Shown here piece after piece: positions 34,530 through 43,466 of a stretch of 64,000 nt of DNA. Position 1 is the first letter of the stretch, and every line of letters starts with the position of its first letter. The notes under the pieces were generated by a model. That model did no database searches and was not told where the DNA came from. It saw only the letters and a program-made list of their open reading frames with translations. Position numbers and translations under genes: made by a program. The stretch comes from JAIBCC01 sp963763855 (GTDB taxonomy: Bacteria; Acidobacteriota; Blastocatellia; Pyrinomonadales; Pyrinomonadaceae), in NCBI GenBank assembly GCA_963763855.1, contig CAVXPU010000008.1, positions 1 to 64,000 on the forward strand, in the 5' to 3' direction.

Positions 34530-35811
34530 TCATATTTTTATAGATTACGCCGTCTTTCATTACAAATTGCATATTTTCCAAAACGCCGATTTTGTCCAAA
34601 GGATTTTCAGAAACTGCAACTATATCCGCAAATTTTCCCACCGAGATTGAACCAATTTGATCTTTCCAAGTGAGCAGATCAGCCGCACTCATTGTCGCAG
34701 ATTGAATCGCCTGCATCGGGGTCATTCCCCATTCCACCATTTTCGAAAACTGACGTCCATTTAAGCCGTGTGGATAAACTCCGGCATCTGTTCCATACGC
34801 AATCTTTACGCCGCTTTTAAATGCTTTTTTGAAATTCTCCCGCTGTTTTGATCCAACCACTTTCTCTTTGTCGAGAATCATTTGCAGTGCTCCAAATTTA
34901 CTATATTCGCTTAAAATATAATCGCTTACATATATATCTGCTACCAGATAGGTTCCCTTTTCTTTCATTAACCGAATGCCTTCATCGTCTATCAAACTCC
35001 CGTGTTCTATTGAGGAAACACCCGCTTTCACCGCCATTTTTATCGCTTCCGTACCATGCGAATGAGCCGCAACTTTTTTGCCTAGCATCCGTGCTTCATC
35101 GACTAAAGCATTCATTTCTTCCTGTGAATATTTAGGCACGCCAACCACGGCTTCATCAGATAAAACTCCGGAGCTTGCTCCAAATTTAATTACATCGGCT
35201 CCATTTTTCACCAAATACCGTACTCTTTTTCGAATTGCATCCGGTCCATCGGCAACTCCGGTCATTTCGGGCGGCATCAGTGAACCCATCCAAACCGAGC
35301 GATTTAAATCGGCTGGACTGCCCGTTGCACCAATGTAATAAGTCGCGACCGTCATTCTTGGTCCCGCGATTCTTCCTTCATTGATCGCAGTTTTTAACGA
35401 AGAACTTACAAACCCAACTGATCCCAAATCTCGAACTGATGTAAAGCCCGCTTCAAGAGTTCTCTTTGCGTAAATATGGGCGATCACGGCACTATCGACG
35501 AAATTTTTACCTCCCGACCTGCCGTCTTGTTCGCTCATCAAATGAACGTGCATATCAACAAAACCGGGCATCACCGTTGCATTTGAAAGGTCAACAATCG
35601 TTGCACTGGTCGGAATCTGAACATTTGCTCCGATCGATTTAATAATATTATTTTCGATCAAAATAATCTGATTTTCCAGCACTCTACCGTTTTCCGTATC
35701 AATCAATTTTCCTGCTTTGATTACGGTTATTTTTGCCGCTTGCTGGGCATTTACAACAAACATTAAGCCTAAAACGAGTGCAAACAATACGACAAAATTA
35801 ATCTTTTTCAT
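34519..35811 (-). CDS. Secreted amidohydrolase
   Basis: 430 residues from ATG 35811, with signal peptide (MKKINFVVLFALVLGLMFVV). It has the metal-dependent amidohydrolase fold: VMPGFVDMHVHLMSE gives the HxH pair, AAHSHGTEAIKMAV and VSSIEHGSLID supply further metal-binding His residues, and IAYGTDAGVYPHG holds the final Asp. The layout resembles imidazolonepropionase-like and Xaa-Pro dipeptidase-type secreted hydrolases common in Acidobacteria. Substrate unknown. It starts 14 bp after the DUF72 gene on the same strand. An alternative TTG start at 35823 adds four residues. Confidence 0.85.
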   Translation of the reverse strand: MKKINFVVLFALVLGLMFVVNAQQAAKITVIKAGKLIDTENGRVLENQIILIENNIIKSIGANVQIPTSATIVDLSNATVMPGFVDMHVHLMSEQDGRSGGKNFVDSAVIAHIYAKRTLEAGFTSVRDLGSVGFVSSSLKTAINEGRIAGPRMTVATYYIGATGSPADLNRSVWMGSLMPPEMTGVADGPDAIRKRVRYLVKNGADVIKFGASSGVLSDEAVVGVPKYSQEEMNALVDEARMLGKKVAAHSHGTEAIKMAVKAGVSSIEHGSLIDDEGIRLMKEKGTYLVADIYVSDYILSEYSKFGALQMILDKEKVVGSKQRENFKKAFKSGVKIAYGTDAGVYPHGLNGRQFSKMVEWGMTPMQAIQSATMSAADLLTWKDQIGSISVGKFADIVAVSENPLDKIGVLENMQFVMKDGVIYKNMITK

Positions 35812-35825
35812 ATTTTTTTCCAAGT

Positions 35826-36692
35826 CTAAAGTGTTTTTGGAATTGCTAAATCCGTCCCGAGTTTTTTGTTTAATTTCTCGATAAAATACGCGGATAAAAG
35901 CGGCGATTCTTTCTCAATATTTTGATGAACAAAAAAGCAAAGTTGGCTCAACCCTTGTTCTTTCCAGGTCGCAATTCGTTCAACCCATTTATCAAGTCGC
36001 GAATAATCGGATTCGTGATTTGCACCAACATAACGCACAAACGCAGTCGGAGTTGTCAGCCGCATGTGCATCAAATCTCGCCGTCCTGCCGTATCAACCA
36101 GCACATTTACGATATTGTTATCTTCCAATAAATGATAGAGTTCGGCGGAAATTTCAGCGTTGTTATACCAATCAGTATGGCGAAATTCAATCGCAAGTTG
36201 AACATCATATTTCCAGTTCTTAACGAACGCTTTTACGCGGTCAAAATCTTTTGGTGAAAAATTATTGTGCATTTGCAGAAAAGGGATTCCCAACTTTTCT
36301 TTCAAATGCGATGCGTTTTCAACGAATGCTTCGACCAATTTTTTCGTATCTTTCAAACGTCCCCAATGCGAAATATCTTGTCCCAACTTCGGAAAAAACT
36401 TAAAGCCAACGGGCGTTGTTTCCCTCCATTTTTCAAACTGAGCCGCAGGAAAAAGCCTGTAAAATGTCGCGTTCAGCTCAATACAATTAAATTGCGACGA
36501 ATAATAAGCGAGTTCATCCTTCGTGCCTTTCGGATAAAAGCCTTTCAAATCAGCCTTATTCCACTTAGCACAACCGACAAAAGCCGCAAAATCTTTCGCC
36601 TTAGATTTCGCCAAAACCGCTTTTGTGTCTTTGTGATCCGCCGGAATCGAAAAATCGACGCTTTCGGGATTTTCTACTTGTCCAAATTTCAT
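35826..36692 (-). CDS. DUF72 (YecE-like) protein
   Basis: 288 residues of the DUF72/YecE family, a TIM-barrel fold of unsettled function. Characteristic segments are FVGCAKWNKADLKGFYPKG, CIELNATFYRLF, FKFFPKLGQDISHWG, LAIEFRHTDWY and PTAFVRYVGANHESDYSRL, with VHQN near the end. Cytosolic. It shares a strand and a 14-bp gap with the amidohydrolase downstream. The gap to the antitoxin-like gene at 36808 is a divergent promoter region. Confidence 0.88.
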   Translation of the reverse strand: MKFGQVENPESVDFSIPADHKDTKAVLAKSKAKDFAAFVGCAKWNKADLKGFYPKGTKDELAYYSSQFNCIELNATFYRLFPAAQFEKWRETTPVGFKFFPKLGQDISHWGRLKDTKKLVEAFVENASHLKEKLGIPFLQMHNNFSPKDFDRVKAFVKNWKYDVQLAIEFRHTDWYNNAEISAELYHLLEDNNIVNVLVDTAGRRDLMHMRLTTPTAFVRYVGANHESDYSRLDKWVERIATWKEQGLSQLCFFVHQNIEKESPLLSAYFIEKLNKKLGTDLAIPKTL

Positions 36693-36807
36693 AAATATTT
36701 TCGCTATAATTTCCTAAATTTTGATAGAATTGTAGCATAGAGTTTGAGTGATTTTCATTTGAAAGAAAATTGAAAATAATCACAGAAAAAAAGGTAACTA
36801 AAAAATT

Positions 36808-37080
36808 ATGCAAGCAGTTTTAGAAAATATAGAACAAGAAGTAGAGCGTCTTTCGGTTGAAGAACTTGCAAAGGTTAAGAAATTGGTTGAATCTTTGCTC
36901 AAAAAGAAAAAGGCGAAACCGCAAATGACTGAAGAAGAGTTTGCCCAGCATCTTTACGAAAAAGGAATTATCGGTAAACCGCCTCCGCCACAAACCGATT
37001 TTTCACGTTATGAAAACTATGTTCCTGTAAAAATTAAAGGCGAACCGATTTCGGAAACAATTATAAGGGAACGCAGATAA
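36808..37080 (+). CDS. Putative antitoxin of a VapBC-like pair
   Basis: 90 residues, charged and helical at the start (ENIEQEVERLSVEELAKVKK), with a lysine-rich linker and a C-terminal tail rich in Pro (GKPPPPQTDF). It does not resemble AbrB-, RHH- or Phd-type antitoxins by eye. The assignment rests on its position: the stop TAA is immediately followed by the ATG of the PIN-domain gene, the order and spacing usual for toxin-antitoxin modules. Same-size hypothetical antitoxins precede many PIN toxins. Confidence 0.6.
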   Translation: MQAVLENIEQEVERLSVEELAKVKKLVESLLKKKKAKPQMTEEEFAQHLYEKGIIGKPPPPQTDFSRYENYVPVKIKGEPISETIIRERR

Positions 37081-37545
37081 ATGGCAGTTTATTTTTGCGA
37101 TACAAGTGCCTTAGTAAAACGTTATATTGTCGAAACCGGCTCGGTTTGGTTAACTGCAATTACAAATCCATCAGGTGGAAATAGACTGTATGTTTCTCGA
37201 ATTACTTTTGTTGAAGTTATTTCTGCAATCGCAAGACGCGAAAAGGGCAAACATATTTCTAAAGTCGACGCTGAAACCGCTCGTTTAAGGTTTGAACAAG
37301 ACTACGATAACGAATTTGAAAAGGTAGAGATTACTCAGTATTTATTGAATACAGCGGCGGATTTTTCCAAAAAATATGCACTACGCGGATATGATGCAGT
37401 TCAACTTGCAGCCGCCTTTGAAACTGAAAATGAAAGAGTTGCTTTAGGTTTGCCGCCTTTAACTATACTTTCTGCTGATAACGATTTAAACGATGCCGCA
37501 GTTGCTGAAGGTTTACTGGTTGAGAACCCGAATAATCATCCATAA
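37081..37545 (+). CDS. PIN-domain toxin, VapC-like
   Basis: 154 residues. PIN nuclease fold: the first acidic residue in VYFCDTSALVKRY (Asp7), then FVEVISAIAR with the Glu, GYDAVQLAAAF with the third Asp and ILSADNDLNDAA with the last. PIN toxins cut RNA, often tRNA or rRNA. It starts directly after the antitoxin-like gene, so the two are translated together. The gene ends 89 bp before the next start. Confidence 0.82.
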   Translation: MAVYFCDTSALVKRYIVETGSVWLTAITNPSGGNRLYVSRITFVEVISAIARREKGKHISKVDAETARLRFEQDYDNEFEKVEITQYLLNTAADFSKKYALRGYDAVQLAAAFETENERVALGLPPLTILSADNDLNDAAVAEGLLVENPNNHP

Positions 37546-37633
37546 AGTGAATTTGGAAAAACCTGCGGAAGTTTCGGTCGAACCGAATTTGCAAGGCTTT
37601 GTTTTGCAGATGTGTAAGATTTGCGGTTACGTT

Positions 37634-38245
37634 ATGAAAAAGTTAAAACTCATAATTATTTTAATCTTTCTTCTTGTGCCATTTATTTTGGCACAAGAAA
37701 ATCCATATCCAAATGAACTGAAGGGTTACGAATTTTTTGGTATGGGAAAACTTAAAGACTTACAACTAGGAGTTTCAACCAAAGAAGACATCGCTAAGAA
37801 TCTGGGCGGAAATTGTGATGATTCATGCGATTATGACGAAGATTGGTCAATTAAGTTCTTATATTTCGGTAAATTATCGAGAACTGTGAATGGCAAGCCT
37901 GTAACGTATAATGCCGCTCCCGCATATTTGGGGAAGTTATTTTCGGTAACTTTACGCCCAAAGACGACTATTTCGTTTAGCGAAAAGGTCTTTTCACTAC
38001 CGTTTGCCCGCAGTTTGGGCGGCACTTACGCTCATGGTAAAGACTTCGTTAATAACACGTTTTACGATGTCTACACAGACGATTTTGGAATGTCTTATAC
38101 TCTATTTAATAACGTTTATACGACAGTTAATAACGTTTATACGACAGATAAGAATCCCCCGAAACGGAAAAAAGGAGATTTGCTTTCAATTGAATATCGG
38201 ATTCCCTTTATCCGGCAAAAGCAGATGTTTATTGAACAAAAGTAA
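37634..38245 (+). CDS. Secreted hypothetical protein
   Basis: 203 residues from ATG 37634, with signal peptide (MKKLKLIIILIFLLVPFILA). The frame begins earlier at 37493 but that part overlaps the PIN gene. The mature part (YEFFGMGKLKDLQLGVSTKE...) contains a CDDSCDYDED cysteine pair and a 21-bp tandem duplication encoding NNVYTT twice (38108-38149). Function unknown. Five bases separate it from the mqnE start, but a shared function is not evident. Confidence 0.6.
   Translation: MKKLKLIIILIFLLVPFILAQENPYPNELKGYEFFGMGKLKDLQLGVSTKEDIAKNLGGNCDDSCDYDEDWSIKFLYFGKLSRTVNGKPVTYNAAPAYLGKLFSVTLRPKTTISFSEKVFSLPFARSLGGTYAHGKDFVNNTFYDVYTDDFGMSYTLFNNVYTTVNNVYTTDKNPPKRKKGDLLSIEYRIPFIRQKQMFIEQK
38108..38149. 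repeat. 21-bp tandem duplication in coding sequence
   Basis: Two adjacent 21-bp units, AATAACGTTTATACGACAG plus TT in the first unit and AT in the second, differ at one base and encode NNVYTTV and NNVYTTD. The length is a multiple of three, so the frame is kept. It looks like a recent slippage duplication. Confidence 0.8.
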
Positions 38246-38250
38246 GATTT

Positions 38251-39354
38251 ATGCAATTTTCATTCGACAAAAAACTAAACGCCATCGCCGAAAAGGTTGA
38301 AGCAAACGAGCGGATTTCCTTTGATGAAGGAATGACTCTTTTCCAAACCGAAGATTTGAACGCACTCGGTAAACTGGCTGATTCGGTGCGGCGGAAAAAG
38401 CACGGTCGGACGACCTTTTTCAACGTCAACCGGCATTTTAATCATACAAATATCTGTGTTGCGGACTGTAAATTCTGCGGTTTTTACAAGCGTGCCAGGG
38501 AAGAGGGTGCTTACACGCACAGCATCGAAGAAGGCTTGGAAATCGCCCGAACGGCTGTCGGCGAAGGTGCGACTGAGCTTCATATTGTTGGCGGTTTGAA
38601 CTCGAAATTGCCGTTTCAGTATTACACGGATTTGTTTTCGTCATTGAAGCGAGAATTTCCGAAACTCCATCTTAAAGCGTTGACAATGGTAGAGTTAGAC
38701 TTTTTTGCACGATTCTACAAAATGTCTGATGAAGACGTGATTGACCAACTGAAAGCGGCGGGAATGGATTCATGTCCGGGCGGCGGTGCGGAAATTTTTG
38801 CCGAACCTACGCGATCACGTATCTGCGACCATAAATGCGACGGAAATCGTTGGCTCGAACTCGCAGGTAAAGTCCACAATGCAGGGCTAAAGACAAATGC
38901 GACAATGCTTTACGGACATATCGAAACAATCGAAGACCGCGTTGACCACGTAATAAAACTCCGTGAACAGCAGGATAAAACCGGTGGATTTCAGTGCTTT
39001 ATTCCGCTCGCTTTTTATCCAAAAGACACTGCATTGAGCTCGCTTCCGGGACCTGACGGCGTTGATTCGCTCAAAACAATCGCCGTTTCACGTTTGATGC
39101 TCGATAATTTTGACCACGTTAAAGCGTATTGGGTGATGCTCGGAAAAAATCTCGCACAAACCGCTTTGCACTTCGGAGCAAATGACCTCGACGGCACGAT
39201 CACCGACGGCGGAGAATTGACTGAAAAATATGCGGTCGAAAACGGCGAAGTGAAAATGACCAAACAGGAACTAATCCAACTGATTGAAAACGCAGGGTTT
39301 GAGGCTGTTGAGCGGGATACGGTTTATAATCGAGTCGAGAGTGCAAAGGTTTAG
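38251..39354 (+). CDS. mqnE: Aminofutalosine synthase MqnE
   Basis: 367-residue radical SAM enzyme. The cluster motif CVADCKFC (Cys69, 73, 76) sits in NHTNICVADCKFCGFYKRAR. The TIM-barrel parts (ATELHIVGGLNSKLPF, AGMDSCPGGGAEIF) match MqnE, which joins 3-enolpyruvylbenzoate derivatives to SAM in the futalosine menaquinone pathway. The C-terminal GANDLDGTITDGGELTEKY segment is also typical. It indicates that menaquinone is made by the futalosine route here. Other mqn genes are not in the window. Confidence 0.92.
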   Translation: MQFSFDKKLNAIAEKVEANERISFDEGMTLFQTEDLNALGKLADSVRRKKHGRTTFFNVNRHFNHTNICVADCKFCGFYKRAREEGAYTHSIEEGLEIARTAVGEGATELHIVGGLNSKLPFQYYTDLFSSLKREFPKLHLKALTMVELDFFARFYKMSDEDVIDQLKAAGMDSCPGGGAEIFAEPTRSRICDHKCDGNRWLELAGKVHNAGLKTNATMLYGHIETIEDRVDHVIKLREQQDKTGGFQCFIPLAFYPKDTALSSLPGPDGVDSLKTIAVSRLMLDNFDHVKAYWVMLGKNLAQTALHFGANDLDGTITDGGELTEKYAVENGEVKMTKQELIQLIENAGFEAVERDTVYNRVESAKV

Positions 39355-39366
39355 AGGTGGACAAAT

Positions 39367-39945
39367 ATGAGTGCGATTCCAAAATCCAAAATGACTCCGC
39401 AGGAGTATCTTGATTTTGAACGAAAATCTGATATCAAACATGAATATTTCGACGGCGAAATTTTTGCGATGGCTGGAGCAAAACGTCGGCACAATGTTAT
39501 TAATTCAAATTTTAACGGTTTGATTTGGCAACAGTTGAGGGGCAAAAACTGCGAGAATTACGCAAATGACATGCGAGTATTGATTCCGCGAAGCGGGCTT
39601 TACACATATCCCGATTTGGTGGTTGTTTGCGGAGAACCGCAATTTCAAGATGATAAATCAGACACGCTTTTGAATCCCGTTTTAATCGCCGAAATTCTTT
39701 CCGAATCAACCGAAACTTACGATCGAGGCAAAAAATTCCAGCATTATAGAAGCATAGAAAGCCTGCAAGAATACGTTTTGGTATCAACTGAAGAAGCGAG
39801 AATTGAAAAATTTCAGAAAACGGGCGATGGCTTTTGGTTTTTATCAGAAGCCGTAGGAATTGAAGCAAAAATTGAGCTTAGCTCGATTGAACAAGCCGTT
39901 TCGCTTGTCGAAATTTACGATAAGATTGACTTTTCTGATGAATAA
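39367..39945 (+). CDS. Uma2-family (DUF820) endonuclease-like protein
   Basis: 192 residues of the Uma2 family, a PD-(D/E)XK-fold group. Begins KMTPQEYLDFERKSDIKHEYFDG; the core motif is LYTYPDLVVVCGEP, then PVLIAEILSESTETYDRGKKFQHY with the E-x-K-like residues. Many copies per genome are normal in some phyla; the biological target is not established. Its stop overlaps the next start by 8 bp (ATGAATAA). Confidence 0.85.
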   Translation: MSAIPKSKMTPQEYLDFERKSDIKHEYFDGEIFAMAGAKRRHNVINSNFNGLIWQQLRGKNCENYANDMRVLIPRSGLYTYPDLVVVCGEPQFQDDKSDTLLNPVLIAEILSESTETYDRGKKFQHYRSIESLQEYVLVSTEEARIEKFQKTGDGFWFLSEAVGIEAKIELSSIEQAVSLVEIYDKIDFSDE

Positions 39946-40426
39946 TCCACGCCGAAGTTTGATCCGAATCCTTCAAAATGCTCACGCAGGCGAACTTGCG
40001 GCTGCGTATGCGTATCGCGGTCATTGGAAATCGCTCAAAAAGTCGCCCGAAAAGACTGAAATCGAAAAAATTGAAGCCGAAGAATGGCAGCATCGAGCAT
40101 GCGTTTTGGGTTGGTTAGAAAAATTAGACGCGAAACCTCGCAAGATTCGTGAAGCGGCTTTTTGGACAATCGGGCGGATTTTGGGGATTGGTTGCTATGT
40201 TTCAGGTTGGTTTTACCCGATGTATTTTGCAGGCAGATTGGAAAGTCAAAATGTTCAGGAATATGTTGATGCCGCGAATTACGCAAAGGAACTCGGGATG
40301 GACGATTGCGTTACGGATTTGCTCAAGATGTCTGCGGTTGAACAAAAACACGAAGATTTTTTCAAGTCGGTTGTCCAAAATCATTTTCTTCTGCCAGTTA
40401 CAAAAACCTTCTTTCGGTGGGGCTAA
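39938..40426 (+). CDS. COQ7-like diiron ferritin-fold protein
   Basis: 162 residues. The helical diiron layout matches the COQ7/demethoxyubiquinone hydroxylase family: LQNAHAGELAAAYAYRGHW (first Glu), EKIEAEEWQHRACVL with ExxH, and MSAVEQKHEDFFKSVV with a second ExxH. Middle hydrophobic stretch LGIGCYVSGWFYPMYFAGRL suggests membrane association. The presence of mqnE implies menaquinone rather than ubiquinone, so the usual COQ7 substrate is doubtful and the reaction is open. Starts inside the Uma2 gene's stop. The ORF extending from 39860 is out of place and rejected. Confidence 0.72.
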   Translation: MNNPRRSLIRILQNAHAGELAAAYAYRGHWKSLKKSPEKTEIEKIEAEEWQHRACVLGWLEKLDAKPRKIREAAFWTIGRILGIGCYVSGWFYPMYFAGRLESQNVQEYVDAANYAKELGMDDCVTDLLKMSAVEQKHEDFFKSVVQNHFLLPVTKTFFRWG

Positions 40427-40500
40427 TTCGATTTCGGATTTTGGATTGGGGATTTCGGATTGTAAAATCGTAATAATTTTCGAAAATTGTAAATTCCCTG

Positions 40501-41421
40501 ATGCCTAAAAAACGAAGCAAATTCCAATCAAATCTTGAACTTTACGCCGTCAAAGCGGTCTTAAACGGAGTCGGGCTTTTTTCGCTTAAAACCTCCATGA
40601 ATGTTGGTCGAAAAGCCGGTAAATTACTTGCTTCGCTCTTTCCGAAATTTCACAAAACAGCCAACAAAAATCTCGAGATTGCCTTGCCGCATTTATCAGC
40701 GGAAGCTAAGTCTGAATTGGTAACAAATTGTCTTGAAAATCTTGGTCGCCAACTTGGTTTAGTGTCTCATTTCAAAAGATTTACACACGAAGACGTTCGA
40801 AATTTAGTCGAAATTGAGGGGCGTGAAAATTTTGAAAAAGCTCACGAATCAGGACGCGGTTTACTGCTTTTTACAGGTCATTTTGGCAGTTGGGAAGTTT
40901 TTAATTTACTCCCGCCGGCTTTTGGCTATGATCTCAATATTTTAGTCCGTCGGATTGATAATGAGTTAGTTGAAAATTATGTCGATTCGCTACGGACGCG
41001 GTTTGGTTCAAAAACTATTGATAAAACAAAATCAGCCAAAGCGATGTTTCGGATGCTCAAAAATGGTGAAAAACTCGGCATTGTCGCGGATTTAAATGCT
41101 CAGGAACGCGAAGGGGTTTTTGTAGATTTTTTTGGAATTCCGGCATCTACGACAACATCGGTCGCACGACTTGCCTTAAGAACCAATTCGATTGTAATGC
41201 CTGCCTTTGCTGTTTGGAATGATGAAAAGCAAAAATATGTCGTCCATATTGAGCCTCCTGTGGATTTTGAGATTACGGGAAATGACGACGATGATGTTAG
41301 AAATTTGACTCAAAAAGTGACCAAAGTTATCGAAGGCTATGTCCGCAAATATCCTGAGCAATGGATGTGGATTCATAAGCGTTGGAACACACGTCCTAAG
41401 GGTGAGCCGGGTATCTATTGA
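40501..41421 (+). CDS. LpxL/HtrB-type lipid A acyltransferase
   Basis: 306 residues of the lysophospholipid/lipid A biosynthesis acyltransferase family. The catalytic motif H-x4-D/E is GLLLFTGHFGSWEVFN; the second block is GEKLGIVADLNAQEREGVFV with DFFGIPASTTTSVARLAL; the end EQWMWIHKRWNTRPKGE is typical. It adds an acyl chain to a lipid A or other envelope lipid, at the inner membrane. The N-terminal helix (AVLNGVGLFSLKTS) may anchor it. The 3' end overlaps the convergent epimerase gene by 7 bp. Confidence 0.87.
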   Translation: MPKKRSKFQSNLELYAVKAVLNGVGLFSLKTSMNVGRKAGKLLASLFPKFHKTANKNLEIALPHLSAEAKSELVTNCLENLGRQLGLVSHFKRFTHEDVRNLVEIEGRENFEKAHESGRGLLLFTGHFGSWEVFNLLPPAFGYDLNILVRRIDNELVENYVDSLRTRFGSKTIDKTKSAKAMFRMLKNGEKLGIVADLNAQEREGVFVDFFGIPASTTTSVARLALRTNSIVMPAFAVWNDEKQKYVVHIEPPVDFEITGNDDDDVRNLTQKVTKVIEGYVRKYPEQWMWIHKRWNTRPKGEPGIY

Positions 41422-42371
41422 TTTTTCTTAAACCATTCCACAAATTTCGGAATTCCATCGCGAATTTTAGTTTGGGGATTGTAATTTAAGAGATTTTTGG
41501 TTTTTGAAATATCCGCGTAAGTTATCGGAACATCCCCGGGTTGCATAGGTTTACGGTCAATAATCGCTTTCTTTTCTAAACTTTCTTCTAGAATTTCAAT
41601 CAATTCTTTTAGCTCAATCGTCTGCGATTCGCCGAGGTTAAAAATCTCGTAAATCGTTTTATCGTAGTCAATTGCGGCTCTCACACCTTGGATAATGTCG
41701 TCAACATAGGTGTAGTCCCTACGGGTTGTTCCATCGCCAAATATCGGAATAGGTTTACCTTCCAAAATCAGCTTTGAAAACTTACGAATCGCTAAATCGG
41801 GACGCTGCCTTGCTCCATAAACCGTGAAAAATCGCAAGCAAACCATCCGAATTCCATAGAGATGGGCGAAGGTGTGACAAAGTAATTCTCCCGCAGCTTT
41901 CGTTGCTGCATAGGGCGAAATTGGCTTGTCAATTTTATCTTCTTCGGAAAATGGAACTTTTGCATTAATCCCGTAAACGCTTGATGATGAAGCAAATACA
42001 AATTGCTTGACACCGAAATCTTTGGTTAATTCAAGCAAATTCATGGTGCCATTGATATTGGTTTCAACGTAAGCGGTAGGATTTTCGAGCGACGGGCGAA
42101 CACCCGCTCGGGCAGCCAAATGTACAATTACGTCAAACTTCGTCTTTTCAAAAAGCCCGCGTAATTTAGCTTTCTCGCAAATATCAATTTCGGCTAATGT
42201 AAATAAAGGATTTTCGAGGTGATGTTGGATATTTTGACGTTTGAAATCAGGCGAATAAAAATCGTTAAAATTATCTACGACGGTGACGTTCCACTCTTTT
42301 TCAGAGATTAATTTATCTACCAAATGTGAGCCGATAAAGCCTGCTCCGCCTGTAACTAATATATTTTTCAT
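41415..42371 (-). CDS. NAD-dependent nucleotide-sugar epimerase
   Basis: 318 residues of the extended SDR type. NAD motif GGAGFIGSHLVDKL; catalytic Ser/Tyr/Lys in FASSSSVYG and SPYAATKAAGELL; DFAxxRDY-type segment RRDYTYVDDIIQG. Closest by motif are UDP-glucuronate 4-epimerases and related GalE-like enzymes, which make sugars for lipopolysaccharide or capsule. Substrate cannot be fixed. The start is taken at the second Met of a Met pair (MKNILVTGG). No other sugar genes are adjacent. Confidence 0.85.
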   Translation of the reverse strand: MKNILVTGGAGFIGSHLVDKLISEKEWNVTVVDNFNDFYSPDFKRQNIQHHLENPLFTLAEIDICEKAKLRGLFEKTKFDVIVHLAARAGVRPSLENPTAYVETNINGTMNLLELTKDFGVKQFVFASSSSVYGINAKVPFSEEDKIDKPISPYAATKAAGELLCHTFAHLYGIRMVCLRFFTVYGARQRPDLAIRKFSKLILEGKPIPIFGDGTTRRDYTYVDDIIQGVRAAIDYDKTIYEIFNLGESQTIELKELIEILEESLEKKAIIDRKPMQPGDVPITYADISKTKNLLNYNPQTKIRDGIPKFVEWFKKNQ

Positions 42372-42389
42372 CAAATTAACAAAATGGAA

Positions 42390-42501
42390 CGCCTTCGCCC
42401 TCGAAGGCTATGACCGTATGGCGTTTAATATAAATCCGGCAATTCTAACATCAAATTCGGTTAGATTGCTTGTGCAATTTTTGCCTTCGAGGGCGAAGGC
42501 G
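42390..42501. repeat. Palindromic repeat with 19-bp perfect arms
   Basis: CGCCTTCGCCCTCGAAGGC (42390-42408) and its exact reverse complement at 42483-42501, enclosing about 75 bp. It lies between the epimerase and RDD genes. The arms are much richer in GC than the surroundings. No other copy was seen in the window. Confidence 0.75.
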
Positions 42502-42513
42502 ATCCGACGCGAC

Positions 42514-43344
42514 TTAATTTACAAAACGTCCTCTCGCATGATAACGATGGAGTAATTCTTCCAAAAATCCTTCATAAGTAAAAGTCTGTAAATCATAGCT
42601 GGGCTTGATCTTATACATCAGAGGCAAGGCAATTCGCCACGCCATCCAGATTCTCTGCCGGTCGGTTAGATCCCAACGCCGTCGCAGAAAACTTTCAACT
42701 ACTTCAATTTCAAGTTCCTTAACACCCGTTAAATCCGCGGTGAAACTTGTCTGTTTTTGCACCCTACGAAAAGCCACATCGCTGACCGGATTTGAAAAAG
42801 TATCGGAAAAGGTTGGAGCCTCATCCGTTCGCTCGCGGATAACCACCGTTCCGGCAAACATATCGCCAACACGCTGATCGCGATTGTTCAGAAAGATCGT
42901 AATTAAGCCTATCGAATAAAGCCCGGGAAAAAGATCAAAAATTCGTATCAAATTTCTCGCGATAGCTTCCCAAAGCGTAATCGGGCGACCATCCTCGCGA
43001 ATTACGCGAAGCTTTAACAAACGCTTACCCGGCGTTTGCCCATTCCAAAGCCATTCGAAAACGATGAAATATCCTGCAAAAATCATAAATGCAACGACAA
43101 TAATAATTGCATAAGCCCACTTGGCAACCTCAGGAGCAGCTTGTCCCAAATTACCCAAAGAAACCGATTCTCCCATAATTAACCCACCGATGCTTGAAAC
43201 GAAAAAAACTGCTAGAAATTGTATGAAATGATCGAGTGCGACCGCCAAAAATCGATTGCCAATCGAAGCCAAAGCAAAGGCAAGCTGAACTCTTTCAGGA
43301 GTTTCAATGATTAGAGTTTCCTCGGTTTCGATAATCTGCGACAT
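42514..43344 (-). CDS. RDD-family membrane protein
   Basis: 276 residues. The RDD domain has ALASIGNRFLAVALDHF (R and D), then membrane helices LAVFFVSSIGGLIMGES and WAYAIIIVVAFMIFAGYFIV. The conserved GQTPGKRLLKLRVIREDGRP follows. The C-terminal 110 residues are soluble (VVIRERTDEAP..., YHARGRFVN). RDD proteins are poorly understood and have been linked to ion transport and membrane stress. Its ATG region faces the divergent amine oxidase gene. Confidence 0.87.
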   Translation of the reverse strand: MSQIIETEETLIIETPERVQLAFALASIGNRFLAVALDHFIQFLAVFFVSSIGGLIMGESVSLGNLGQAAPEVAKWAYAIIIVVAFMIFAGYFIVFEWLWNGQTPGKRLLKLRVIREDGRPITLWEAIARNLIRIFDLFPGLYSIGLITIFLNNRDQRVGDMFAGTVVIRERTDEAPTFSDTFSNPVSDVAFRRVQKQTSFTADLTGVKELEIEVVESFLRRRWDLTDRQRIWMAWRIALPLMYKIKPSYDLQTFTYEGFLEELLHRYHARGRFVN

Positions 43345-43425
43345 AAATACAGTAGGAATGCGAGCCGTTTAAGATTGACCAATTCATTATTTCCTTAATC
43401 AATCTCAATTTCAAGTAAAAATATC

Positions 43426-43454
43426 TTTCAATTCTAATAAAATCTTGGCATAAT
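43426..43454 (+). promoter_or_regulatory. Predicted promoter of amine oxidase gene
   Basis: TTTCAA at 43426-43431, 17-bp spacer, CATAAT at 43449-43454. The predicted start would fall only a few bases before the ATG at 43467, implying a very short leader. Confidence 0.35.
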
Positions 43455-43466
43455 TCGCTAACACTT

